The notes: generated by a model from the letters alone, not told the origin. A stretch of DNA of 5,448 bases from Bacteroides sp. UBA939 (GCF_002293435.1 NZ_DBDF01000051.1:1-5448), one strand, 5' to 3'; shown: positions 1-5,448, counted from the first letter of the stretch. Numbers and translations: made by a program.

Positions 1-60
1 AAATTCTCATTTATCGTAAAAATAATTATTACGAAGTACTTACACTATGAATAATGTAGG
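1..60. mobile_element. Partial end of a dispersed repeat / IS-like element (left copy)
   Basis: Read from 60 back to 1, this begins CCTACATTATTCATA (60 to 46), continues GTGT (45 to 42) and ends AAATGAGAATTT (12 to 1). The same blocks, in the same order and in opposite orientation, occur at the right edge of the window (5398-5417 and 5426-5437). The terminal 15-mer matches 14 of 15 bases and the inner 12-mer matches exactly. This copy is 20 bp longer because its middle (13-41) holds AT-rich, partly palindromic DNA: CGTAA/TTACG arms at 15-33 and AAGTACTT at 34-41. The outer boundary at 60 is inferred from where similarity stops. Two matching outward-going copies suggest IS or MITE ends, but no transposase lies in the window and the family is not identified. 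Confidence 0.5.
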
Positions 61-91
61 CTAACTCCCGGGCGAAGCAACAACTCCGACC

Positions 92-181
92 TTCAACTCC
101 TGATTCGCATTCAACTCCTGATTCATCTTTAACTCCCGATTCATCTTTAACTCCCGATTCACTTTCAACTCCCGATTCGCA
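92..181. repeat. 18-bp tandem repeat, five contiguous units
   Basis: Five head-to-tail 18-bp units start at 92, 110, 128, 146 and 164, with consensus TTYAACTCCYGATTCRYM. They differ from each other at only a few positions. The core AACTCC recurs eight times in 61-196 (at 63, 82, 95, 113, 131, 149, 167 and 191), so degenerate copies flank the intact array on both sides. On the minus strand the array can be read as a hexapeptide repeat of the type N-R-E-L-K-M. That frame is not the frame of the upstream DUF2851 gene, whose stop is at 203-205, so the array is most likely non-coding 3' DNA. Its role is unknown. It lies between the end of DUF2851 and the IS-like end, and holds no obvious terminator hairpin. 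Confidence 0.9.
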
Positions 182-202
182 TAATCATGAAACTCCCACG
201 CA

Positions 203-1477
203 TCATTTCCGCCGCAAATACTCAAACCCGAAACGGCAGCGCAGGCAATCTTTCTTATCACAATATTCCTTTTGAAGTTGCAGCAATGCCTGGGAATCGG
301 CGGCTGTGAATACAGGCAACCCGGCACCGCTCCACAAACGGGTAACATGGTTATTCTCCGCTTTCAGTCCTTCAAGAAAACGGGTAGCGCGTTCGCACAA
401 ACTGTCGTTCGCCTTATGCAGACCGTAAGCATAAAGAAACGGTATCACGGTATTAATGACAATCAGATTTAAAGCCCCTTCACCTACCCGCTTCTCCTGT
501 TGGGGCGAAGTTTTCCTGAAATTAAAGTGTTCCTCCCAATAAGGAGAAGTCGCAACGGTCAATATCTTTTTGATGGCTTCCAACGTTTCCGCTTCCATGA
601 TGCGCGAAAAGATGGATTGTTCCTTATGATAAAGATTAGCCAGTTGCGCCAACCGCACGTGAGGGAAATTCCCGGGACGCAACCGGAGAAAACGCCACCG
701 CTCAACAGTCATCCGCTCCGTCAGTTGGAACTTATGCTGCAAGTACCGGAATTCATGTTGAAGTTTCCGCAAGTAATCATCCGCATCCGGCAAGTCTTCG
801 TCCAGCAGTCCCGCCTGCCCGAAGAAGAAAGCCTCTACCTGCAGCAGATTATCCCGGTGCTTATCTACTGCACGGAAAGGCAAATGGTTGGCCCACGCCT
901 CGAAAGCATCTCCATTCAATCCGAATCCGAAGTTACGTGCCAGCGTAATGAAGAACACATCTTCCCAATGATTATTGCAACGCTCCAACCGCAGGGAGAT
1001 GGCGCGCGCCTTCTGCTCGAAACGCTCCACCTGCAAGGCCGAAAGCCAGGAGTGGACGGTCAGTTTAGGAAGAGAAGATAATATGGAATAGCAAGGCGGA
1101 TAGATTTCCGCACGGCGCAGCTCTTCGTAATGCCGGCTGACGTTCTCGGGGCACGACAACTGCAACTGCGGCACCGGCTCGCCATTGGCGCGGAAAACAT
1201 CGCAATCCACCGTCTCCGCCACGTGCAGAATCACATTGTCATAAGCCGCATCCCCGTCATGCCCATGTTTCTTCCAATCCGAAGCCAAGGTATGTATCTC
1301 GACATTTCCCACCCAAAGGGTGCCGTCTATCTTTAGCTTCGCATTGAAGAAGTCGGGGCCGGCATTTGTGTTCGGTAATCCCGCGTCTATCACTTCAACC
1401 GTTTCTCCGGAAACCGTCCGGAGCGTCTTCAAAGGGAAGATTTTATGCTTCCAAATATAGTGTAATAGTAGTTCCAT
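203..1477 (-). CDS. DUF2851 family protein of unknown function
   Basis: This 424-residue protein matches the DUF2851 family, which is common in Bacteroidetes and has no settled function. The N-terminal part (about 39-86) holds the most striking motifs: AGPDFFNAKLKIDG, then GNVEIH (57-62), SDWKKHGH (66-73) and a Y-D-N-V-I-L-H-V strand (79-86). The spacing of D42, E60 and H62 recalls a PD-(D/E)xK-type metal site with His in place of Lys, which is my inference. The middle is helical and rich in Arg, Leu and aromatic residues. The C-terminus has C406-x4-C411-x2-C414 in YCDKKDCLRCRFG, as expected for the family. C129, in an I-Y-P-P-C segment, could be a fourth ligand. No signal peptide or membrane span is visible, so it is probably cytoplasmic. 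The ATG at 1477 gives a complete N-terminus and lies about 20 bp below a TAnnTTTG box. It is transcribed divergently from dapB. Confidence 0.88.
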   Translation of the reverse strand: MELLLHYIWKHKIFPLKTLRTVSGETVEVIDAGLPNTNAGPDFFNAKLKIDGTLWVGNVEIHTLASDWKKHGHDGDAAYDNVILHVAETVDCDVFRANGEPVPQLQLSCPENVSRHYEELRRAEIYPPCYSILSSLPKLTVHSWLSALQVERFEQKARAISLRLERCNNHWEDVFFITLARNFGFGLNGDAFEAWANHLPFRAVDKHRDNLLQVEAFFFGQAGLLDEDLPDADDYLRKLQHEFRYLQHKFQLTERMTVERWRFLRLRPGNFPHVRLAQLANLYHKEQSIFSRIMEAETLEAIKKILTVATSPYWEEHFNFRKTSPQQEKRVGEGALNLIVINTVIPFLYAYGLHKANDSLCERATRFLEGLKAENNHVTRLWSGAGLPVFTAADSQALLQLQKEYCDKKDCLRCRFGFEYLRRK

Positions 1478-1503
1478 TGTTAAGAAGAAGTTAATATACG
1501 CAA

Positions 1504-1511
1504 CAAATGTA
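1504..1511 (-). promoter_or_regulatory. Candidate -7 box of the DUF2851 promoter
   Basis: On the minus strand this reads TACATTTG, a full match to the Bacteroides primary-sigma -7 consensus TAnnTTTG. Transcription would start near 1497-1499, giving a leader of about 20 nt before the ATG at 1477. No convincing TTTG-type -33 box is present at the expected distance (around 1530-1536), so the call rests on one box plus position. Confidence 0.45.
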
Positions 1512-1521
1512 AGAAAAAGAT

Positions 1522-1529
1522 TATCTTTG
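1522..1529 (+). promoter_or_regulatory. Candidate -7 box of the dapB operon promoter
   Basis: TATCTTTG fits the Bacteroides TAnnTTTG -7 consensus exactly. Transcription would begin near 1534-1537, leaving a leader of about 40 nt before the dapB ATG at 1575. That is too short for a lysine riboswitch. There is no clear -33 TTTG at the usual distance. This is the only good promoter-like site seen upstream of the four plus-strand genes. Confidence 0.5.
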
Positions 1530-1574
1530 CGACATATAAACAGTTGATAAAGTGAATTAAACCCGGAAGAAACA

Positions 1575-2336
1575 ATGAAAATAGCATTAATCGGCTACGG
1601 AAAAATGGGAAAAGAAATCGAAAAGATTGCTCTTAGCCGCGGACACGAGATTGTGAGTATCATCGATGTCGATAACCAGGACGACTTTAAATCGGAGGCT
1701 TTCAAGAGCGCCGATGTCGCCATTGAGTTTACAAACCCCACCGTCGCGTACCATAATTATATGAAAGCCTTCGAAGCCGGCGTAAAAGTCGTATCCGGCA
1801 GCACAGGCTGGATGGACGAGCATGGAGACGAGATTAAAGAACTCTGCGCCACAGGCGGGAAGACGTTGTTCTGGGCATCTAATTTCAGCCTGGGCGTCAC
1901 CATCTTCTCGGCTGTAAACAAGTACCTGGCAAAGATAATGAACCAATTCCCCGCCTACGACGTGACGATGAGCGAAACGCACCACATCCATAAGCTGGAT
2001 GCGCCAAGCGGAACCGCCATCACACTTGCCGAAGAGATTCTGGAAAACCTGGAACGCAAAGACCGTTGGGTAAAGGGAACCATGCAGGCTCCGGACGGAA
2101 CCGTTTCCGGTACCGCGGAATGTGCTGCAAACGAACTGCCCGTAAGCTCCATCCGCGAAGGCGAAGTACCGGGTATCCATGTCATCCGCTACGAATCGGA
2201 AGCCGACAGCATCATCCTGACACATGATGCCAAGAACCGCAAAGGCTTTGCGCTGGGCGCCGTTCTTGCTGCCGAATACACAGCCGACAGGAAAGGCTAT
2301 CTGGGAATGAATGATTTGTTCCCGTTCTTGCAATAA
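1575..2336 (+). CDS. dapB: 4-hydroxy-tetrahydrodipicolinate reductase (DapB)
   Basis: DapB reduces 4-hydroxy-tetrahydrodipicolinate to tetrahydrodipicolinate with NAD(P)H, a cytoplasmic step of the diaminopimelate/lysine pathway that feeds peptidoglycan synthesis. The 253-residue product is near full length for the family (E. coli 273). The N-terminal Rossmann motif is IGYGKMG (6-12). The STGW segment at 76-79 and ASNFSLGV at 101-108 are conserved cofactor and hinge regions. The signature SETHHIHKLDAPSGTA at 133-148 contains H136, H137 and K140, matching catalytic H159, H160 and K163 of E. coli, followed by the substrate-binding PSGTA. IREGEVPGIHVIRY (193-206) is the family's C-terminal motif. 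The ATG at 1575 places the Rossmann strand directly at the N-terminus, with a weak GGAAGA upstream. It is the first gene of the plus-strand cluster, 53 bp before lepB. All key residues are intact. Confidence 0.97.
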   Translation: MKIALIGYGKMGKEIEKIALSRGHEIVSIIDVDNQDDFKSEAFKSADVAIEFTNPTVAYHNYMKAFEAGVKVVSGSTGWMDEHGDEIKELCATGGKTLFWASNFSLGVTIFSAVNKYLAKIMNQFPAYDVTMSETHHIHKLDAPSGTAITLAEEILENLERKDRWVKGTMQAPDGTVSGTAECAANELPVSSIREGEVPGIHVIRYESEADSIILTHDAKNRKGFALGAVLAAEYTADRKGYLGMNDLFPFLQ

Positions 2337-2340
2337 ACGA

Positions 2341-2421
2341 ATGTCTCAATTAAAGATAGTCCCGACGGATAAACTAAAAAAACAAATATATGAGAAAAGC
2401 AACACGCACCCAATGGATTAA
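2341..2421 (+). CDS. Possible 26-codon small ORF between dapB and lepB
   Basis: An ATG 4 bp after the dapB stop opens a 26-codon frame beginning MSQLKIVPTDKLKK and ending in TAA at 2419-2421. It overlaps the first 32 bp of lepB in another frame. The product would be a small, lysine-rich, soluble peptide. It matches no family I recognise. The position would suit translational coupling between dapB and lepB, but the frame is short enough to arise by chance, and the A-rich stretch before lepB alone explains the lysine codons. Confidence 0.15.
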   Translation: MSQLKIVPTDKLKKQIYEKSNTHPMD

Positions 2422-3871
2422 GTTCGCCATCATCACCGTGCTTTACCTCGCCTTCCTGGTATGGGTAAAGAGCTGGTTGGGATTGATTATCGTACCTTTC
2501 ATCTTCGACATCTACATCAGCAAGAAAATCCCTTGGGGATTCTGGAAGAAAGCGAAGAACCCCACTGTACACAATGTAATGAGTTGGGTAGACGCTATCG
2601 TATTCGCACTGGTAGCCGTTTATTTCGTCAATATCTATGTCTTCCAGAACTACCAGATACCGTCTTCATCGTTGGAGAAGTCTTTGCTGGTAGGCGACTA
2701 TCTCTACGTAAGCAAACTGAGTTACGGCCCGCGCGTGCCTAATACACCATTGTCCATGCCGCTGGCACAGCACACCTTGCCGATAGTGAACTCTAAATCG
2801 TACATCGAATGGCCCCAATGGAAGTACAAGCGCGTGCCTGGACTGGGAAAAGTAAAGCTCAACGATATTGTAGTATTCAATTTTCCTGCCGGAGATACCG
2901 TAGCTCTCAACCACCAGATGGAAGATTTCTACACGATAGCCTATCGCGAAGGCAGACAAATGTATTCCAACCCTATCAATATGGACAGTCTGACGCGTAA
3001 TCAGCAGCGTACTGTTTACGACCTTTACTACAATGCCGGGCGTAACCTTATTCGCAGCAACCCTGTAGAATACGGAGAAATCGTTGTTCGTCCCGTAGAC
3101 CGCCGCGAGAATTATGTGAAACGTTGCGTAGGCTTACCGGGAGATACATTAGAAATCAAGGATACACAAGTGTACATTGACGGCAAAGCCATCGAGAACC
3201 CCGAAGACATGCAGTTGAATTACTATGTACAGACCACCGGCCTGTATATCCCCGAGAATATATTCCGCGAACTGGGCATCAGCAAAGATGACCAGATCTT
3301 AATGGATAGCCAGAACTGGAAACATGAATTTATGGAAATCGGACTTACTCTCCTGAATGAGCAGGGACATCTCGCCCCCATTTACCGCTTACCGTTAACC
3401 AAGAAAATGTACGAAGCCCTGTCTGCCAATAAAAAGCTAATCAGCCGCATTGTTATGGAACTCGAACCACCCGGTCAGATGTATCCGCAGAATCTTTATA
3501 CCAACTGGGATCGTAATAACTATGGCCCTATCTGGATACCGAAAAAGGGTGCTACCATCAATCTTACTCCGGACAATCTACCCATTTACCAACGGTGTAT
3601 CCAGGCTTATGAAGGCAACAAGCTGGAAATCAAAGAAGACGGTACTATCTACATCAACGGTGAGAAAACAGATACATATACTTTCAAAATGGATTATTAC
3701 TGGATGATGGGTGATAACCGCCACAACTCCGCCGACTCACGCTACTGGGGATTTGTACCTGAAGACCATGTGGTAGGTAAGCCTATCGTAGTATGGTTGT
3801 CACTTGATAAAGACCGTGGCTTGTTTGATGGAAAAATCCGATGGAACCGCATATTTAAGTGGGTGCATTGA
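2390..3871 (+). CDS. lepB: Signal peptidase I (LepB), long Bacteroidetes type
   Basis: This is a type I signal peptidase (MEROPS S26) that cleaves signal peptides from Sec- and Tat-exported preproteins on the periplasmic face of the inner membrane. Two N-terminal hydrophobic spans (about 12-26 and 29-43) are followed by a third (about 67-84) that leads into the active site. Box B is QIPSSSLEKSLLVGDYLYVSK (89-109), with nucleophile Ser94; the usual Met after Ser is Leu95. Box D is YVKRCVGLPGDTLEI (242-256), with general base Lys244. Box E is GDNRHNSADSRYWGFVP (441-457). At 493 residues it is much longer than E. coli LepB (324). The extra length lies between boxes B and D (about 115-240) and between D and E (about 270-430). 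No conserved catalytic residue is missing. The A-rich leader before the ATG at 2390 has no strong Shine-Dalgarno site, as is usual in Bacteroidetes. Confidence 0.96.
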   Translation: MRKATRTQWIKFAIITVLYLAFLVWVKSWLGLIIVPFIFDIYISKKIPWGFWKKAKNPTVHNVMSWVDAIVFALVAVYFVNIYVFQNYQIPSSSLEKSLLVGDYLYVSKLSYGPRVPNTPLSMPLAQHTLPIVNSKSYIEWPQWKYKRVPGLGKVKLNDIVVFNFPAGDTVALNHQMEDFYTIAYREGRQMYSNPINMDSLTRNQQRTVYDLYYNAGRNLIRSNPVEYGEIVVRPVDRRENYVKRCVGLPGDTLEIKDTQVYIDGKAIENPEDMQLNYYVQTTGLYIPENIFRELGISKDDQILMDSQNWKHEFMEIGLTLLNEQGHLAPIYRLPLTKKMYEALSANKKLISRIVMELEPPGQMYPQNLYTNWDRNNYGPIWIPKKGATINLTPDNLPIYQRCIQAYEGNKLEIKEDGTIYINGEKTDTYTFKMDYYWMMGDNRHNSADSRYWGFVPEDHVVGKPIVVWLSLDKDRGLFDGKIRWNRIFKWVH

Positions 3872-3890
3872 TTAAGACAATTCAAATGGG

Positions 3891-4610
3891 ATGAAGAAGG
3901 GATGGAAAATAACAGGGATGATTACAGGAACAATATTTGTTATAGTATTATTCCGCGGATGCGTAATGTCCCCTTATCTCATTCCTTCTTCCGGAATGGA
4001 GAACTCCCTGTATGAGGGCGAACGTATCTTGGTAAACAAGTGGAGCTACGGGTTGCGCCTCCCTTTTATGGCATGGTTGGGATATCACCGCTGGCAGGAG
4101 AAACCTGTTCAAAAGGAAGACATCATTGTTTTCAATAATCCCGCCAATCTCTCGGAACGTATTCTCAGCAACCGGGAAGTCTTTATCGGCCGTTGCATCG
4201 GCATGCCGGGAGATACCTTACTGATGGATTCCCTGTTTTCCGCCATTCCTGATGATTCCATAGAAGCGCGTCCATTTATCATTCCCGGTAAAGGAAAAGC
4301 CGTACGTGTATATCCGTGGAACAAAGTTCTGCTATGCAATACGTTGATATTGCACGAAAAGAAGCAAGCCGAAGTCAAAAACGATACGCTATATATAGAA
4401 GGGAAACCTGCACTGCATTGTTATTTCACCAAAGATTATCATTGGGTCGAGGCTAATAACTCCATCAACCTCTGCGACTCGCGTATGTTTGGCTTGGTAC
4501 CTAAAGATCATATCATCGGCAAAGCCTCATTAATCTGGTTTTCTAAAGAAGCCGGCACCGGATTATTCGAAGGCTACCGCCGGAACAGAATGTGGACAAA
4601 GGTCAGATAA
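3891..4610 (+). CDS. S26 signal peptidase-like paralogue lacking both catalytic residues
   Basis: This 239-residue protein is clearly an S26 homologue of the upstream LepB, but probably has no peptidase activity. One membrane span lies at about 8-24. Box B is IPSSGMENSLYEGERILVNK (31-50); aligned with IPSSSLEKSLLVGD of LepB, the nucleophilic Ser94 becomes Gly35 (codon GGA at 3993-3995). Box D is FIGRCIGMPGDTL (98-110), where the catalytic Lys244 becomes Gly100 (GGC at 4188-4190). Box E, normally GDNR-x-N-S-x-DSR, is altered to V-E-A-N-N with only CDSRMFGLVP (195-204) kept. The frame is intact, with no stop or shift, and the structural motifs SYGLRLP, DIIVFNNP and MPGDTL remain, arguing for a retained function. 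It is half the length of LepB and lacks the large inserts. The gap to lepB is 19 bp and to the WbqC-family gene 14 bp. Annotation pipelines would likely call it lepB. A structural, regulatory or chaperone role is inference. Confidence 0.9.
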   Translation: MKKGWKITGMITGTIFVIVLFRGCVMSPYLIPSSGMENSLYEGERILVNKWSYGLRLPFMAWLGYHRWQEKPVQKEDIIVFNNPANLSERILSNREVFIGRCIGMPGDTLLMDSLFSAIPDDSIEARPFIIPGKGKAVRVYPWNKVLLCNTLILHEKKQAEVKNDTLYIEGKPALHCYFTKDYHWVEANNSINLCDSRMFGLVPKDHIIGKASLIWFSKEAGTGLFEGYRRNRMWTKVR

Positions 4611-4624
4611 GTAAATTCAGATAA

Positions 4625-5296
4625 ATGAGAACCGTATATCTTTCTTCCGCCTATCTGGCACCTGTAGAGTATTACACCAAACTATTGGCTTACGAAAAAG
4701 TCTTTATCGAACAGCATGACCATTACACAAAGCAAACCTATCGCAATCGTTGCACCATTGCGGCGCCTGACGGTGAGTTAGCCCTCTCCATCCCCACCGT
4801 GAAACCCGATACTTTGAAATGCCCTCTGCGTGATATCCGCATTTCCGACCACGGCAACTGGCGGCATCTGCATTGGAATGCTTTATCATCCGCCTACAAT
4901 CACACGCCTTTCTTTGAATATTATAAAGATGATTTCCGCCCCTTCTACGAGAAGAAATATGATTTTTTAGCCGATTTCAACGAAGAATTGTGCCGCCTTA
5001 TCTGTTCACTGATAGATATGCAGCCGGATATGGAGCGCACCACAGAATATAAGTTCACTTTCACTTCCGGTGAAGATGATTTCCGTGAACGCATTCATCC
5101 CAAGAAAGGCTACCGGGAAGAAGACCCGGACTTCATGCCCCAACCTTATTATCAGGTTTTCCAGGAGCGTCTCGGCTTTCTGCCCAATCTCAGCATTGTC
5201 GACTTGCTGTTCAATATGGGACCGGAAAGTTTGCTGGTACTGCAAGCCTGCCACAAAGACAAATGTACTCCAGCTCACCAAGAGCATTTGAAGTAA
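4625..5296 (+). CDS. WbqC-family protein
   Basis: This 223-residue protein matches the WbqC-like family, named after genes in O-antigen loci; its biochemical activity is not firmly established. Features consistent with the family are an N-terminal YLSSAYLAPVEYYTKL segment (5-20), the polar motif YTKQTYRNRC (34-43) followed by G-E-L-A-L-S-I-P (50-57), the block NWRHLHWNAL...YNHTPFFEYY (78-100), and the C-terminal NLSIVDLLFNMGPESL (188-203), where most members also end. It has no signal peptide or membrane span, so it is probably cytoplasmic. The ATG at 4625 is 14 bp after the preceding stop, which indicates co-transcription with the signal peptidase genes. From memory, WbqC genes sit beside lepB in many Bacteroidetes, often with dapB, so this linkage looks ancestral. 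The product is intact and full length as far as I can judge. Confidence 0.85.
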   Translation: MRTVYLSSAYLAPVEYYTKLLAYEKVFIEQHDHYTKQTYRNRCTIAAPDGELALSIPTVKPDTLKCPLRDIRISDHGNWRHLHWNALSSAYNHTPFFEYYKDDFRPFYEKKYDFLADFNEELCRLICSLIDMQPDMERTTEYKFTFTSGEDDFRERIHPKKGYREEDPDFMPQPYYQVFQERLGFLPNLSIVDLLFNMGPESLLVLQACHKDKCTPAHQEHLK

Positions 5297-5330
5297 AACA
5301 GTCAAATTGCACCATCCCACCAATTATAAA

Positions 5331-5362
5331 TGATTCATACGAACCTTCCGGTTTATGAATTA
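5331..5362 (+). terminator. Hairpin downstream of the WbqC-family gene, possible terminator
   Basis: ATTCATA (5333-5339) pairs with TATGAAT (5354-5360), and AACC (5342-5345) pairs with GGTT (5350-5353) around a TTCC loop, leaving a CG bulge at 5340-5341. The stem can extend by one G-U and one A-T pair to 5331-5362. It starts 35 bp after the stop at 5296, where an operon terminator would be expected. It is followed by TAAATCCCCCC rather than a T-run, so it is not a classical intrinsic terminator. Confidence 0.4.
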
Positions 5363-5397
5363 AATCCCCCCTTCTGAATACGACTTGAATTTACTAC

Positions 5398-5448
5398 CCT
5401 GCATTATTCATAAGTGTCTTGTCACAAATGAGAATTTAGCGGTGATTC
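5398..5448. mobile_element. Partial end of a dispersed repeat / IS-like element (right copy)
   Basis: The sequence starts CCTGCATTATTCATA (5398-5412), continues AGTGT, then AAATGAGAATTT (5426-5437) and runs off the window edge. These blocks repeat, inverted, the sequence at 60 to 1. Here the terminal and inner blocks are 20 bp closer together, so this copy looks like the compact form. The CCT start and short conserved end resemble IS termini, possibly of the IS1380 type common in Bacteroides, but I cannot confirm the family. No transposase frame is visible in the 51 bp present. Confidence 0.5.

Noticed and set aside
92..181. CRISPR array
   Set aside because: The 18-bp units are directly adjacent with no unique spacers, and no cas genes are nearby.
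61..348. Minus-strand open frame of 95 codons with a hexapeptide repeat
   Set aside because: It starts inside the C-terminal coding part of DUF2851 in a different frame, and its distinctive tail is only the translation of the 18-bp DNA repeat. No start signal or family match.
500..1081. Plus-strand open frame of 193 codons
   Set aside because: It lies wholly antisense to DUF2851, has no recognisable domain, and its composition fits a reverse-strand shadow.
1530..1574. Lysine riboswitch upstream of dapB
   Set aside because: The likely leader is about 40 nt, far too short for the lysine aptamer, and no matching structure is seen.
1587..2333. Minus-strand open frame of 248 codons across dapB
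   Set aside because: It is antisense to a gene with all catalytic motifs intact, and its translation has no recognisable motifs.
3950..3965. Lipobox at the N-terminus of the S26 paralogue (FRGC, Cys24)
   Set aside because: Arg at the -2 position and Phe at -3 do not fit the lipobox; the hydrophobic stretch is better explained as the usual S26 membrane anchor.
3891..4610. The paralogue as a decaying pseudogene
   Set aside because: The frame is uninterrupted, start and stop are well placed, and fold motifs are conserved, so a pseudoenzyme fits better than a pseudogene.
1..5448. Composite transposon or invertible cassette carrying the whole cluster
   Set aside because: The cargo is core metabolism and secretion, with ordinary composition and no recombinase or transposase; repeat-bounded contig ends are a simpler explanation.

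Overview
The window looks like a piece of a Bacteroidales chromosome, most likely Bacteroides or a close relative. The evidence is the gene content (DUF2851, DapB, an unusually long Bacteroidetes-type LepB, a second S26 protein, a WbqC-family protein), A-rich leaders without strong Shine-Dalgarno sites, and TAnnTTTG promoter boxes of the Bacteroides type. Base composition is moderate and even across the five genes, and nothing in them suggests recent transfer. The species cannot be fixed from sequence alone.

Layout. Positions 1-60 hold one copy of an inverted-repeat sequence whose partner lies at 5398-5448. The pair looks like the ends of a dispersed repeat or insertion sequence cut by the window edges. 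Positions 61-202 hold an 18-bp tandem repeat with degenerate outliers. A DUF2851 gene fills 203-1477 on the minus strand. The 97-bp gap at 1478-1574 carries two divergent promoter-like boxes. A tight plus-strand cluster follows: dapB (1575-2336), lepB (2390-3871), a lepB-like paralogue (3891-4610) and a WbqC-family gene (4625-5296), with gaps of 53, 19 and 14 bp, consistent with one transcription unit. A hairpin at 5331-5362 may end it.

Roles. DapB supplies the diaminopimelate/lysine pathway and so peptidoglycan precursors. LepB is the signal peptidase I that removes signal peptides from exported proteins at the inner membrane. The WbqC family has been linked to surface polysaccharide loci. 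The cluster is therefore broadly a cell-envelope operon.

The most notable observation is that the second S26 protein has glycine at both catalytic positions (the nucleophilic Ser and the general-base Lys) while keeping the surrounding fold motifs. It is probably a pseudoenzyme encoded 19 bp downstream of an intact LepB, comparable to S. aureus SpsA beside SpsB. A second lead is DUF2851, which combines a possible metal-nuclease-like N-terminal motif with a C-terminal cysteine cluster. I see no CRISPR array, tRNA, rRNA or complete transposase gene.
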